Shown piece after piece: positions 40,846-47,819 of a stretch of 64,000 nucleotides of DNA (its first letter is position 1; the number at the start of each line of letters is the position of its first letter). The notes below the pieces were generated by a model. That model ran no database searches. It worked only from the letters and a program-made list of their open reading frames with translations, and had not been told where the DNA came from. The stretch lies in the NCBI GenBank assembly GCA_017507215.1, contig JAFWBI010000005.1, forward strand, positions 1-64,000, in the 5' to 3' direction. This stretch comes from Clostridia bacterium (GTDB lineage Bacteria > Bacillota > Clostridia > Christensenellales > UBA1242). The translations under genes were made by a program, and so were the position numbers.

Positions 40846-42030
40846 ATGGAAAAGAAAATCTATTATTTAGACTATGCATCAACATCTCCACTCTCTCCAG
40901 AAGTTTATAAGAAGATGTTAGAGTGTTATGCAAAATGTCAAGGCAACAATTCAAGTATTCATATGCTTGGTCGTCAGGCTCAAGCTGAACTTGAAGCAGC
41001 TAGAGAAAAAGTTGCAAAAGCTATTGGTGCTGATGCAGATGAAATTTATTTCACATCTGGTGGCACAGAAGCAAACAACTGGGCTATTAAGGGAATCGCA
41101 AGAGCAAACAAAACAAAGGGAAACCATATCATCACATCACAAATTGAACACCCATCAGTTCTTGAATCTTGCAGAGAATTAGAGCGTGAAGGTTTCAAAG
41201 TGACATATGTTCCTGTTGATGAAAATGGTGTTGTTGATTATGCTTCAATCATCAAATCAATCGGACCAAACACAATTTTAATTTCTATTATGACAGCAAA
41301 CCACGAAGTTGGTTCACTTCAACCAGTTCGTGCAATTGCTGAACTTGCAAAACAAAATGAAGTTTACTTCCACACAGACGCTGCTCAAGCTATTGGAAGT
41401 TTAAACATCAATGTTAAAGAACTTGGTGTTGATGCACTTTCAATTTCAGCACACAAGTTTAATGGGCCAAAAGGCGTTGGTGCACTCTATGTGAAAAAGG
41501 GCACAAAGATTAACAAGTTTATGTCTGGTGGCAGACAAGAAAGCGACCTTAGAGCAGGAACTGTGAATGTTCCAGCTTGCGCTGGTCTTGGTGTTGCAAT
41601 CGAAAATGCAACAACTGACCTTGAAGACAAGGTGAGAGAAGTTAGAGTTCTCAGAAAATATTTCCAAAAGAGAGTTTCTGAAGCAATTCACAACATTTCA
41701 CTCAACGGTCACCCAACACAACGTCTTGCAAACAACTGCTCAATCTCATTTGAAGGTGCTGAAGCTGAAGCCGTTGTTATGCTTTTAGACAAAGAAGGAA
41801 TTTGCGCTTCAATGGGTTCAACATCTGAGCCACAAACAAACGCACCATCTCACGTTCTTGCAGCAATGGGCAAAGATTCAGAAACAATCCGTTCAACTGT
41901 TAGATTTACTCTTGGGGCAGACCTTTCAAGAGAAGAAATTGATGACATCGTCGAAACACTTCGTAAAACCGTTAAAAAGATTAGAAGTGTGTCAGCTATA
42001 AGAATTTATAAGAATAAGGTGGAACTATAG
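40846..42030 (+). CDS. Cysteine desulfurase homologue lacking the catalytic cysteine
   Basis: A 394-residue fold-type I PLP protein of the NifS/IscS family. The PLP site is intact: 'FTSGGTEANNWAIKG', 'IEHPSVLES', 'FHTDAAQAIG' and Lys204 in 'SISAHKFNGPKG'. The catalytic loop is not. Where relatives read G-S-A-C-S-S-G-x-x-x-P-S-H-V-L, this protein reads 'GSTSEPQTNAPSHVL', with Ser327 aligned to the catalytic Cys. The flanking 'PSHVLAAMG' and 'STVRFTLG' are normal, so this is not misalignment. A standard persulfide mechanism is not possible. It may be a PLP enzyme with another reaction or a regulatory homologue. The IscU-like gene starts 1 base after its stop. Confidence 0.9.
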   Translation: MEKKIYYLDYASTSPLSPEVYKKMLECYAKCQGNNSSIHMLGRQAQAELEAAREKVAKAIGADADEIYFTSGGTEANNWAIKGIARANKTKGNHIITSQIEHPSVLESCRELEREGFKVTYVPVDENGVVDYASIIKSIGPNTILISIMTANHEVGSLQPVRAIAELAKQNEVYFHTDAAQAIGSLNINVKELGVDALSISAHKFNGPKGVGALYVKKGTKINKFMSGGRQESDLRAGTVNVPACAGLGVAIENATTDLEDKVREVRVLRKYFQKRVSEAIHNISLNGHPTQRLANNCSISFEGAEAEAVVMLLDKEGICASMGSTSEPQTNAPSHVLAAMGKDSETIRSTVRFTLGADLSREEIDDIVETLRKTVKKIRSVSAIRIYKNKVEL

Positions 42031-42031
42031 T

Positions 42032-42409
42032 ATGTATTCAAATGTTATTATGGAAGAATTTTATAATCCACAAAATTATGGCGTTATCAAGGGTGCAAGT
42101 GGAGTTGGAAAAGTAACTTCTGCAATCGGAAATGAAATCATTAAAATCTTTATCAAAGTTGAAAGTGAAGCAATCGTTGATGCTCAGTTTCAAACTTTTG
42201 GTGGTGTTGTTGCAATCGCTGCTTCAAGTATCGCAACCAGACTTATGATTGGAAAAACTTTAAAACAAATCAGAAACATCACAGTTTCTTCAATTCTTGA
42301 AGTCACTGGAGAAATTCCAGAAAACAAAATGTATATCATTCAAGCAGTGGTGAGTGCTGTTCACGCATCAGTTGACAGCTATTTCAACAAATCTGCAAAA
42401 GATGATTAA
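42032..42409 (+). CDS. IscU/NifU-like scaffold homologue without cysteines
   Basis: A 125-residue protein with the IscU fold pattern: 'YSNVIMEEFYNPQNYGVIKGA' in outline, 'DAQFQTFGGVVAIAASSIATRLMIGKTL' and a C-terminal 'VVSAVHASVDSYF'. IscU binds iron-sulfur clusters through three cysteines and one Asp. Here those positions are Gly33 (C-G-D becomes G-N-E, so Asp becomes Glu35), Gly58 ('TFGG' for T-F-G-C) and Ile102 ('KMYI' for K-M-H-C). The whole protein contains no Cys. It cannot hold a classical cluster. It is coupled to the NifS-like gene (1-base gap) and followed by a terminator, so the two form a closed operon. Confidence 0.88.
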   Translation: MYSNVIMEEFYNPQNYGVIKGASGVGKVTSAIGNEIIKIFIKVESEAIVDAQFQTFGGVVAIAASSIATRLMIGKTLKQIRNITVSSILEVTGEIPENKMYIIQAVVSAVHASVDSYFNKSAKDD

Positions 42410-42423
42410 TGAATAAAACAAGC

Positions 42424-42451
42424 AAAAAGATGGCTTTTGCCATCTTTTTTT
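42424..42451 (+). terminator. Rho-independent terminator of the NifS/IscU-like operon
   Basis: An 11-bp stem AAAAAGATGGC/GCCATCTTTTT with loop TTTT and T residues. Confidence 0.9.
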
Positions 42452-42457
42452 ATGCTC

Positions 42458-42486
42458 TTGAAATTTATAAAAAGTTATGTTATAAT
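42458..42486 (+). promoter_or_regulatory. Promoter of the gene at 42505
   Basis: TTGAAA (42458-42463), a 17-base spacer and TATAAT (42481-42486). Confidence 0.8.
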
Positions 42487-42504
42487 AATCTATATGGGGG
42501 CTAT

Positions 42505-43461
42505 ATGTTTTTTGAAGACTTAAATTTCTTAAATTTTCCAGCAATTAGATTTAAAAGACCAAAACAAGGAACTTTGGCGTCTTTTTATGCTGAGATTTTT
42601 AAAAAATTTAAAGAAGATGAAGACGCTGGGCAAGTGTGGGAACAAAGAGCATATGATGCCTTAATTAAAGATGATAAAGAAGAAATAGCACGCCTTGAAA
42701 AAGAAGGTGGCAAAATCATTTTTATTGATGAAGTGATTGATATTTTGATTGATAAATATATGATGAATGGTGGAATTTCCGACGAAGAAGCTGAATCTCA
42801 CAAGCAAACCATATTGAAGGGTGGTTATATCAAAGATATTGAATTTAAGCACAATCCAGAACAGATTGTGTTTAAGTCGAAAATAGGAACATTTAAGGCT
42901 TCGAAATTTTCAGATGTTTTTCCAATCTTCAAACAAATTGAAGAACTTGGAACAAGTGAAAGACACAGCAAATGTCATTCTGCATCAATAGACCTTTCAA
43001 CTGTTATTGAAGATGAAAATAGAGTTGCAACGGGGTATGTGTATACATTTGGTGAAGGGAGCAAATTTCTTCACTCGTGGATAGAAGTTAAGTTTGATGG
43101 CAGAATGTTTGTTATTGACACTACAAGAAATTTATTTATGCCAAGAAAATTTTATTATTACATCAGAAACATCAGGGGACCGGTTTACAAAATTTCTAGT
43201 GAAACACTTATTAAAGATGAAGCGATGCGTGATGAACTTTCTGCTGAAAATGAGTGGCTTAACAAACTTTATCTTTCAAACCGTCATCAGGCAATTCAAG
43301 TTTATAAAATGATTCAAAAAGAGAAAGAAAGAAAAAAGATGCAAGACCCACTGTATGTGGCTGCGAAACATTTTAGAGAATCAATGGTTAAGGTGCAAAG
43401 GCAAGAAGAAAGAAAAAAGCAAAAAGCAAAAACCGAAGATTCTCAATTACATCAAGGCTGA
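42505..43461 (+). CDS. Unrecognised Cys-His-Asp (transglutaminase-like) protein, copy B
   Basis: A 318-residue cytosolic paralogue of the protein at 30658-31497, started at the ATG at 42505 (site GGGGG). The longer in-frame extension would start inside the preceding terminator. The putative triad is Cys157 ('HSKCHSASIDL'), His190 ('KFLHSWIEVKF') and Asp205 ('FVIDTTRNLF'); the 15-residue His-Asp spacing equals that of copy A. The N-terminus 'NFLNFPAIRFKRPK' resembles copy A's 'NFVRFPFVRFEK'. A Lys/Arg/Gln-rich tail from about 285 is unique to this copy and may bind nucleic acid. Function is unknown. Confidence 0.75.
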   Translation: MFFEDLNFLNFPAIRFKRPKQGTLASFYAEIFKKFKEDEDAGQVWEQRAYDALIKDDKEEIARLEKEGGKIIFIDEVIDILIDKYMMNGGISDEEAESHKQTILKGGYIKDIEFKHNPEQIVFKSKIGTFKASKFSDVFPIFKQIEELGTSERHSKCHSASIDLSTVIEDENRVATGYVYTFGEGSKFLHSWIEVKFDGRMFVIDTTRNLFMPRKFYYYIRNIRGPVYKISSETLIKDEAMRDELSAENEWLNKLYLSNRHQAIQVYKMIQKEKERKKMQDPLYVAAKHFRESMVKVQRQEERKKQKAKTEDSQLHQG

Positions 43462-43476
43462 GTTTCAGCCTTTTTT
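43454..43476 (+). terminator. Rho-independent terminator
   Basis: An 8-bp stem AAGGCTGA/TCAGCCTT with a 3-base loop and T run. The TGA stop codon of copy B is in the first arm. Confidence 0.88.
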
Positions 43477-43523
43477 GTTTGACTTTTTTGAATTTAGTTT
43501 ATAATATAAGTCTAGGTGAATTT

Positions 43524-44042
43524 ATGAAAAAACTAATCGAGTGGTATAAGGCTTTTGATGAAAAACACAAGAAGTTTTGTGAGTTTGCAAGATTTGTTGT
43601 TGTTGGCTGTTTAACAACTGCTTTAGACATGCTCATCATGGGTGTTATTTTATATGTTTTTGAGCCAAGCATTTATCCAAAATTTTATAATGTGTGGTTT
43701 GGTGAAGCTGGTGACCCAAAGGTTATAGCAACAGTTATTGGAACGGGTGCAGGTTTCACAATCTCGTCAATATTCAGTTATATTCTTTCCGTTAAGGTGG
43801 TTTATAACAATCAGGGCAACTCAAAAACAGCGTTTGGTGCAATTTTATATTTTGTGCTTGCTGCAATCGGTTTGTTCTTGAATATGGGTGGAATGTGGCT
43901 TGGATATGACATTCTTGGAATCAACGAATGGATTGTTAAAATTGCCATGACACTTATTGTTATGTTCTATAATTTTGGAACAAGAAAGCTCTTGATTTTC
44001 AGAAAAACAAAAAAAGAACAACTTGAAAATAACAAAATTTAA
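43524..44042 (+). CDS. GtrA-like membrane protein
   Basis: A 172-residue protein with four transmembrane segments, of the GtrA/DPMS family thought to flip or help transfer lipid-linked sugars. It starts at the ATG at 43524 (AGGTGA). 'FCEFARFVVVGCLTTALDM' (about 17-35) is the family signature (F-x-x-V-G), and the C-terminal 'FYNFGTRKLLIFRK' (N-F-x-x-x-x-x-x-F) fits as well. A likely promoter is TTGACT at 43479 with TATAAT at 43500, but the 15-base spacing is short. It has no glycosyltransferase partner nearby and ends at a bidirectional terminator. Confidence 0.85.
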   Translation: MKKLIEWYKAFDEKHKKFCEFARFVVVGCLTTALDMLIMGVILYVFEPSIYPKFYNVWFGEAGDPKVIATVIGTGAGFTISSIFSYILSVKVVYNNQGNSKTAFGAILYFVLAAIGLFLNMGGMWLGYDILGINEWIVKIAMTLIVMFYNFGTRKLLIFRKTKKEQLENNKI

Positions 44043-44054
44043 ATTGTTGCAAAT

Positions 44055-44083
44055 AAAAACTCTGCTTTAAGGCAGAGTTTTTT
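44055..44083. terminator. Bidirectional terminator between the GtrA-like gene and pnuC
   Basis: An 11-bp stem AAAAACTCTGC/GCAGAGTTTTT with a 6-base loop, with T runs on both strands. The pnuC stop codon lies in the loop region. Confidence 0.88.
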
Positions 44084-44768
44084 GTGTTGTTGATTTTTGT
44101 TCTTTCTCGAGTTTAATCCACTCAAGAAGCCCATAGATGTCATAGGTTACTTGAAACAAATAGTAAATGCACATTGGAAGGAATGAAAAATCGCCTTGAA
44201 TGACGAGAAGAATCCACAAAATAGGAACAATAAAGTCATTCAGCAAAAATGCAACTTGATTCCATTTGCATCTTCTAATCAAAAGATAAACTGCTGGAAG
44301 CATTGAAACAAACGATAGTGTGCTTATCAAGAGTTGGGCAGTGTTTAGCACTTTTAAAATTATAAAAACAATAAGTGAAACAATCAAAAATGATATCCCT
44401 GAAACAATCCATTCGGTTTTTGATAAGTTGCTTTTAACAATGACAACATTGTCTTTTTTATCTCGATTTGCAAGCCAGTGAATGGCTCCATAAATGTAAA
44501 GTGGAAGCATTATGATTAAATATAGCAAGGCTTCGCCATAATATTTATTGGAATATGAAATAAAAATGTAAAAGAAGAAATAAATAATGCCGATAAACTG
44601 TGTTGAAACTTTTCCTTTGGCTTGTGTGAAAACACAAAGCAGACCAAGAATTGTGTTTATGGTGATATACCATTTTGAGCCAAACAAAACGCTTGAAACT
44701 GTCACAACCACAATTCCGGAAAATATCAAAATAAAGTCAACAAAGTTGTAGCCTTTCCAAGTTTTCAT
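44067..44768 (-). CDS. pnuC: PnuC-type vitamin/nucleoside membrane transporter
   Basis: A 233-residue membrane protein of seven or so helices. The family features are 'LLGLLCVFTQAKGKVSTQFIGIIYFFFYIF' (quoted in outline: 'AKGKVSTQFIG'), 'LYLIIMLPLYIYGAIHWLANR' (the P-x-Y-x-x-x-x-x-x-W motif) and the C-terminal 'MCIYYLFQVTYDIYGLLEWIK'. Members take up nicotinamide riboside, thiamine or other vitamins and trap them by phosphorylation. Here the partner gene 9 bases upstream is thymidine kinase, so a (deoxy)nucleoside substrate is conceivable. It is the second gene of the tdk-pnuC operon. Confidence 0.85.
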   Translation of the reverse strand: MKTWKGYNFVDFILIFSGIVVVTVSSVLFGSKWYITINTILGLLCVFTQAKGKVSTQFIGIIYFFFYIFISYSNKYYGEALLYLIIMLPLYIYGAIHWLANRDKKDNVVIVKSNLSKTEWIVSGISFLIVSLIVFIILKVLNTAQLLISTLSFVSMLPAVYLLIRRCKWNQVAFLLNDFIVPILWILLVIQGDFSFLPMCIYYLFQVTYDIYGLLEWIKLEKEQKSTTQKTLP

Positions 44769-44777
44769 AGAATGCTC

Positions 44778-45380
44778 CTATTTGGAATTTGTGTTTTTCT
44801 TTTGTTCTTTTTTGAGATTTAAATAACAATCATAGCAAATGGCTTTATATCTTTCGTCACCACCAATTTCAATAACTGAGCCACGGGTGACGAGTCTGCC
44901 ATTTGAAAACCTTGCGTTGATGGTTGCTTTTCTTCCACATGCGCAAATTGCCTTAAGCTCGGTGAGAGAATCGGCAATTTCAAGAAGACGTTTGCTGCCT
45001 TCAAAAAGTTTTGTTCGAAAATCGGTTTTTAAGCCATAGCAAAGCACTGGCACAAACTTTGTGAGTTCTTTGAGCTGATTGATTTGTGCTTCTGTGCAAA
45101 ATTGACATTCGTCAACAATGATAACGCCATAGTTTTCAGCTTTTTTTGATTTGAAAAGTCTAACAAAGTTGGTTTTTGAAGTGAATGCAAAAGCGTCAGA
45201 TTCAAGGCCAATTCTGCTTTTGACAACAATTCTGCCATCTTTTTTATCTCTTGTGTCAAGGCTGGATTTCATTAAAAGAACATTATAGCCTTGCTGTTCA
45301 TAGTTAAATTTCGTCATTAATGCTTGTGCTGATTTTGAGCAGCCCATAACACCATATTTGAAGTATAATTTAAAAGACAT
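44778..45380 (-). CDS. tdk: Thymidine kinase
   Basis: Phosphorylates thymidine with ATP in the salvage pathway. The 200-residue protein is of the type II form. The P-loop is unusual ('YGVMGCSKSAQAL', lacking the usual G-K-T/S in favour of C-S-K-S), a form seen in many Clostridia. The Walker B/DxxQ motif is 'VIIVDECQFCTEAQI', and the lasso with zinc cysteines is 'AICACGRKATINARF' plus 'CYDCYLN'. Lys-rich tail. The ribosome site is AGGGGGC. It is followed by pnuC after 9 bases. Confidence 0.93.
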   Translation of the reverse strand: MSFKLYFKYGVMGCSKSAQALMTKFNYEQQGYNVLLMKSSLDTRDKKDGRIVVKSRIGLESDAFAFTSKTNFVRLFKSKKAENYGVIIVDECQFCTEAQINQLKELTKFVPVLCYGLKTDFRTKLFEGSKRLLEIADSLTELKAICACGRKATINARFSNGRLVTRGSVIEIGGDERYKAICYDCYLNLKKEQKKNTNSK

Positions 45381-45416
45381 AAAAGCCCCCTAAACAAGTT
45401 TTGTTAATTTGATTTT

Positions 45417-45444
45417 AATATAATTTAAAAAAACATTCAATCAA
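45417..45444 (-). promoter_or_regulatory. Promoter of tdk-pnuC
   Basis: On the minus strand, TTGATT (45439-45444) is followed after 16 bases by TATATT (45417-45422), 36 bases before the tdk start codon. Confidence 0.6.
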
Positions 45445-45523
45445 CTTTTGAAAGAAATGAGTTTTTTGGCAAAAATGTATAACATTGTCGAAAAAACACA
45501 TAATAACCATAAGGAGGGTTACT

Positions 45524-45826
45524 ATGGAAAATTTCTGTAAAGGTGCAGCTTGGGGGCTTGCAGCAGGATTTGTTGCAGGTTCAATTATTGTTGCAAAAAA
45601 CAAACAACTTTCTTCAAAAATTAGAAAAGGTCTTGGCATTGCAGAAGAGAAAATGCAAGAAGCTAAAGAGTTTGTTGAAGAAAAAATTGAAGAAACAAAA
45701 AATGAATTTGGTTGTAAAAATGGCGATTGCACAGGTGGTTATGACAAGTGCTGTGACGAAAAATCTAACTTTGATTCACTCAAAAATGACTCTAATAAAG
45801 ATTTAAATAAAAAATCTAAAAACTAG
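45524..45826 (+). CDS. Small YtxH-like protein with Cys-rich tail
   Basis: A 100-residue protein started at the ATG at 45524 after the strong site AAGGAGGG. One hydrophobic stretch, 'GAAWGLAAGFVAGSIIVAK' (about 6-24), resembles the glycine-zipper helix of YtxH-type proteins. An amphipathic coiled-coil-like helix follows ('EEKMQEAKEFVEEKIEET'), then a Cys-containing segment 'GCKNGDCTGGYDKCCDE', then a Lys/Asp/Asn-rich end. The four closely spaced cysteines suggest metal binding or thiol chemistry; this is inference. The function is unknown. It lies between tdk and ruvX. Confidence 0.7.
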   Translation: MENFCKGAAWGLAAGFVAGSIIVAKNKQLSSKIRKGLGIAEEKMQEAKEFVEEKIEETKNEFGCKNGDCTGGYDKCCDEKSNFDSLKNDSNKDLNKKSKN

Positions 45827-45898
45827 CAAAAAAAATTAGACATCTTTTTTAAATTATGGTATTATTCAGTTGTAGATAGTTTATAAGGGGTGCTGCAA

Positions 45899-46321
45899 GT
45901 GAAAATTATTGCACTAGATATTGGAACCGTTCGAATTGGTATTGCAACTTCTGATATTATGGAAATCATTGCATCTGCATATGAATCATATAGAAGAAAA
46001 AATACTGACGAAGACGTGAAATATATCTCGCAACTTGTAAATAATCTAAATGCTGGGCTTGTCGTGATTGGTTTGCCATTGAAAATGGACGGAACTGAAG
46101 GGCAGAGCGTTGAAATGGCAAAAAATTTTGGCGAAGAACTTGCTAAAGTTGTTTCCGTTCCTATTTGCTATCAAGACGAACGACTCTCAACCGTAACAGC
46201 TCAAAAAATTCTTATCGAGTCGGGAATGCGACGCGAGAAAAGAAAAGATAAAGTTGATAGTCTAGCAGCAACAATTATTTTGCAGACATACTTGGACAAA
46301 AAGTCTAATATGAAAGTATGA
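45899..46321 (+). CDS. ruvX: Putative pre-16S rRNA nuclease / Holliday junction resolvase YqgF
   Basis: A 140-residue RNase H-fold protein essential in many bacteria and linked to 16S rRNA 5' processing. The start is the GTG at 45899, since the GTG at 45890 lies in the ribosome site AAGGGGTG. Motifs: 'IIALDIGTVRIGIATSD' (D-x-G-x-x-R-x-G), 'LVVIGLPLKMDGTEGQS' (G-L-P-x-x-x-x-G), 'YQDERLSTVTAQKIL' and 'KVDSLAATIILQTYL' (the last catalytic Asp). alaS, usually upstream, is absent; the DUF1292 gene follows as usual. Confidence 0.93.
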   Translation: MKIIALDIGTVRIGIATSDIMEIIASAYESYRRKNTDEDVKYISQLVNNLNAGLVVIGLPLKMDGTEGQSVEMAKNFGEELAKVVSVPICYQDERLSTVTAQKILIESGMRREKRKDKVDSLAATIILQTYLDKKSNMKV

Positions 46322-46360
46322 TTTGCGTAAAAAAATTAAGAGTTAGGAGAGAGTAAAATT

Positions 46361-46705
46361 ATGGCAGATGAAGAAAAATTACAAGACGAAAATCTTCCAG
46401 AATCAATGGAGCACATGGAAAATGACGATGATGATATCGTTACATTGCTCTCAGCTGAAGGTGAAGAAATTGATTTCGTTGAAATCGCAGGTATCGCATA
46501 CAAAGGTTCATTCTATGCAATTTTGCAACCAGTTGAACTTTTAGACGGTATGGACGATGATGAAGCATTAGTATTCAAAGTAACAAGAGGCAAAGATGGC
46601 GAAGACAAGTTTGAAATCGAACTTGATGACAGCACAATCGATGCAGTTTTTGCTGAATACAACAAACTTCTTGATGAAGCTATTGCAGCTGAAGGCGAAG
46701 AATAA
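46361..46705 (+). CDS. DUF1292 (YrzB-type) acidic protein
   Basis: A 114-residue, very acidic cytosolic protein. The central part ('IVTLLSAEGEEIDFVEIAGI', 'GSFYAILQPVELL', 'EALVFKVTRGKDGEDKFE') is characteristic of DUF1292, a family of unknown function found directly after ruvX in Firmicutes. The first 30 residues are an acidic tail. The ribosome site is AGGAGAG with long spacing. It ends the ruvX operon at a strong terminator. Confidence 0.9.
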   Translation: MADEEKLQDENLPESMEHMENDDDDIVTLLSAEGEEIDFVEIAGIAYKGSFYAILQPVELLDGMDDDEALVFKVTRGKDGEDKFEIELDDSTIDAVFAEYNKLLDEAIAAEGEE

Positions 46706-46719
46706 TTTAAAAAAGAATT

Positions 46720-46747
46720 AAGACAGGCATTTTGCCTGTCTTTTTTT
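46720..46747 (+). terminator. Rho-independent terminator of ruvX-DUF1292
   Basis: A 10-bp stem AAGACAGGCA/TGCCTGTCTT with a TTT loop and a T run. Confidence 0.92.
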
Positions 46748-46767
46748 GTGCAGACACTTAATTTTGT

Positions 46768-46796
46768 TTGACATGAAGTATAGATGATTTTATTAT
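46768..46796 (+). promoter_or_regulatory. Promoter of the lipoprotein gene
   Basis: TTGACA (46768-46773), a 17-base spacer and TATTAT (46791-46796). Confidence 0.8.
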
Positions 46797-46827
46797 ATTG
46801 TTATAAAGTTAAAACAAAGGTGAAACT

Positions 46828-47595
46828 ATGAAAAAATTAAAATCAATTATTACGCTCGTTTTAGTTGTTATTCTTTCAAGTAGCTGTTTGGTTTCTTGTT
46901 CTAAAAAATCAAAATCTGAAACAAATAGAGCAAAAGATGCTTTTGATAAAGCATATGAAGTTTTGTTAGAGTCAAAAAATTATGTTCAAGAGATAGAAGG
47001 TGTTAGTTTTGATGGAAACAATGTGACAGAAGAAACTAGTTGGAAAATTGTTACAAATCGAGTTGGTGAAACAATTAAAAGACATGGTGAAGAATTAAGT
47101 GGAGCAGAAAAATTTTATAATGTGATAACTCGCACAAGCACAAACCTATCATTCTTGCATTATGATTTAAATGAAAGAACCTATTCTGAAGATAAAAATG
47201 CGATTGACCAAATTATATTAACAGAAGGAAGTGGTGCTGTTGATAAGAAAATATTGCTTATTGAGTCTAGCCTCGGCACTTTGGATTTTGACTATAATAA
47301 ATATTTTCAAATCGTTTATGAAGAAACAAAAACAGGATACTCTGATACAAAAGTGGAGTACACATATTTTGTTGAAAATGGTTATACTTTCGCATCTTGT
47401 TCAATTAATGCCAATGATGTGAAAGTGACATACACAATCTCTATTGATTCAAATGACAAATTGTCAGCAGTGAAAATGTTAAGAGAAAATGTTAGTGATG
47501 ATGGATATTTGCAAATTATTTCAACGTTTAGATATACTGGTGAAGACTTGACAATAAATGTAAACACAGAAGGATTTACAAAAGAAGAAGCTTAA
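46828..47595 (+). CDS. Lipoprotein of unknown function
   Basis: A 255-residue exported protein. Its signal peptide is 'MKKLKSIITLVLVVILSSS' followed by the lipobox L-V-S-C (Cys24), so the mature protein should be lipid-anchored on the outer face of the membrane. 'SKKSKSE' is a short charged linker. The rest is rich in beta strands, with an N-terminal helix ('AKDAFDKAYEVLLES') and repeated 'Y-T-Y/T' strands ('VEYTYFVENGYTF', 'VKVTYTISIDSND'), a layout common in Firmicutes LolA/DUF-type lipoproteins. No partner gene is nearby; it has its own promoter and terminator. Confidence 0.78.
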   Translation: MKKLKSIITLVLVVILSSSCLVSCSKKSKSETNRAKDAFDKAYEVLLESKNYVQEIEGVSFDGNNVTEETSWKIVTNRVGETIKRHGEELSGAEKFYNVITRTSTNLSFLHYDLNERTYSEDKNAIDQIILTEGSGAVDKKILLIESSLGTLDFDYNKYFQIVYEETKTGYSDTKVEYTYFVENGYTFASCSINANDVKVTYTISIDSNDKLSAVKMLRENVSDDGYLQIISTFRYTGEDLTINVNTEGFTKEEA

Positions 47596-47603
47596 TAAGT
47601 TTT

Positions 47604-47631
47604 AAAGACGGGCTCTGCCTGTCTTTTTTTT
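47604..47631 (+). terminator. Rho-independent terminator of the lipoprotein gene
   Basis: A 10-bp stem AAAGACGGGC/GCCTGTCTTT (one G-T pair) with loop TCT and a T run. Confidence 0.9.
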
Positions 47632-47667
47632 GTTTTTTATTTTTTTAAAAATATATTATAAAAACTA

Positions 47668-47696
47668 TTGCCAAAATAAAATTTTTGTGGTAAAAT
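47668..47696 (+). promoter_or_regulatory. Promoter of rpsB-tsf
   Basis: TTGCCA (47668-47673), a 17-base spacer and TAAAAT (47691-47696) give a leader of about 115 bases. Confidence 0.65.
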
Positions 47697-47701
47697 TTCG
47701 C

Positions 47702-47819
47702 TATCACACATTTGTGGTGATGTTTTTGGTGTTGCACAAAATTAAAATTTTTCAGTGATTTTGTGTTCCAAATGCAGTTGACCCACAAAGAGGGATAAAC
47801 AAAAGGAGAATAGAAAATT
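47702..47819 (+). promoter_or_regulatory. Structured 5' leader of rpsB
   Basis: The leader can form a short 5' hairpin near 47703-47721 (ATCAC with GTGAT) and a larger one in which TTTGG (47725-47729)/CCAAA (47768-47772) encloses a perfect 8-bp stem CACAAAAT (47735-47742)/ATTTTGTG (47758-47765). The last 45 bases before the start codon are unpaired apart from the GGAG site. Autogenous control by S2 is known in other bacteria; whether this is such an element is inference. Confidence 0.45.

Noticed and set aside
40846..42030. Misalignment as the reason for the missing NifS cysteine
   Set aside because: The flanking residues 'EGICASMGS' and 'PSHVLAAMG' align without gaps on both sides, so the Ser is truly at the catalytic position; the nearby Cys in 'EGICAS' is seven residues earlier.
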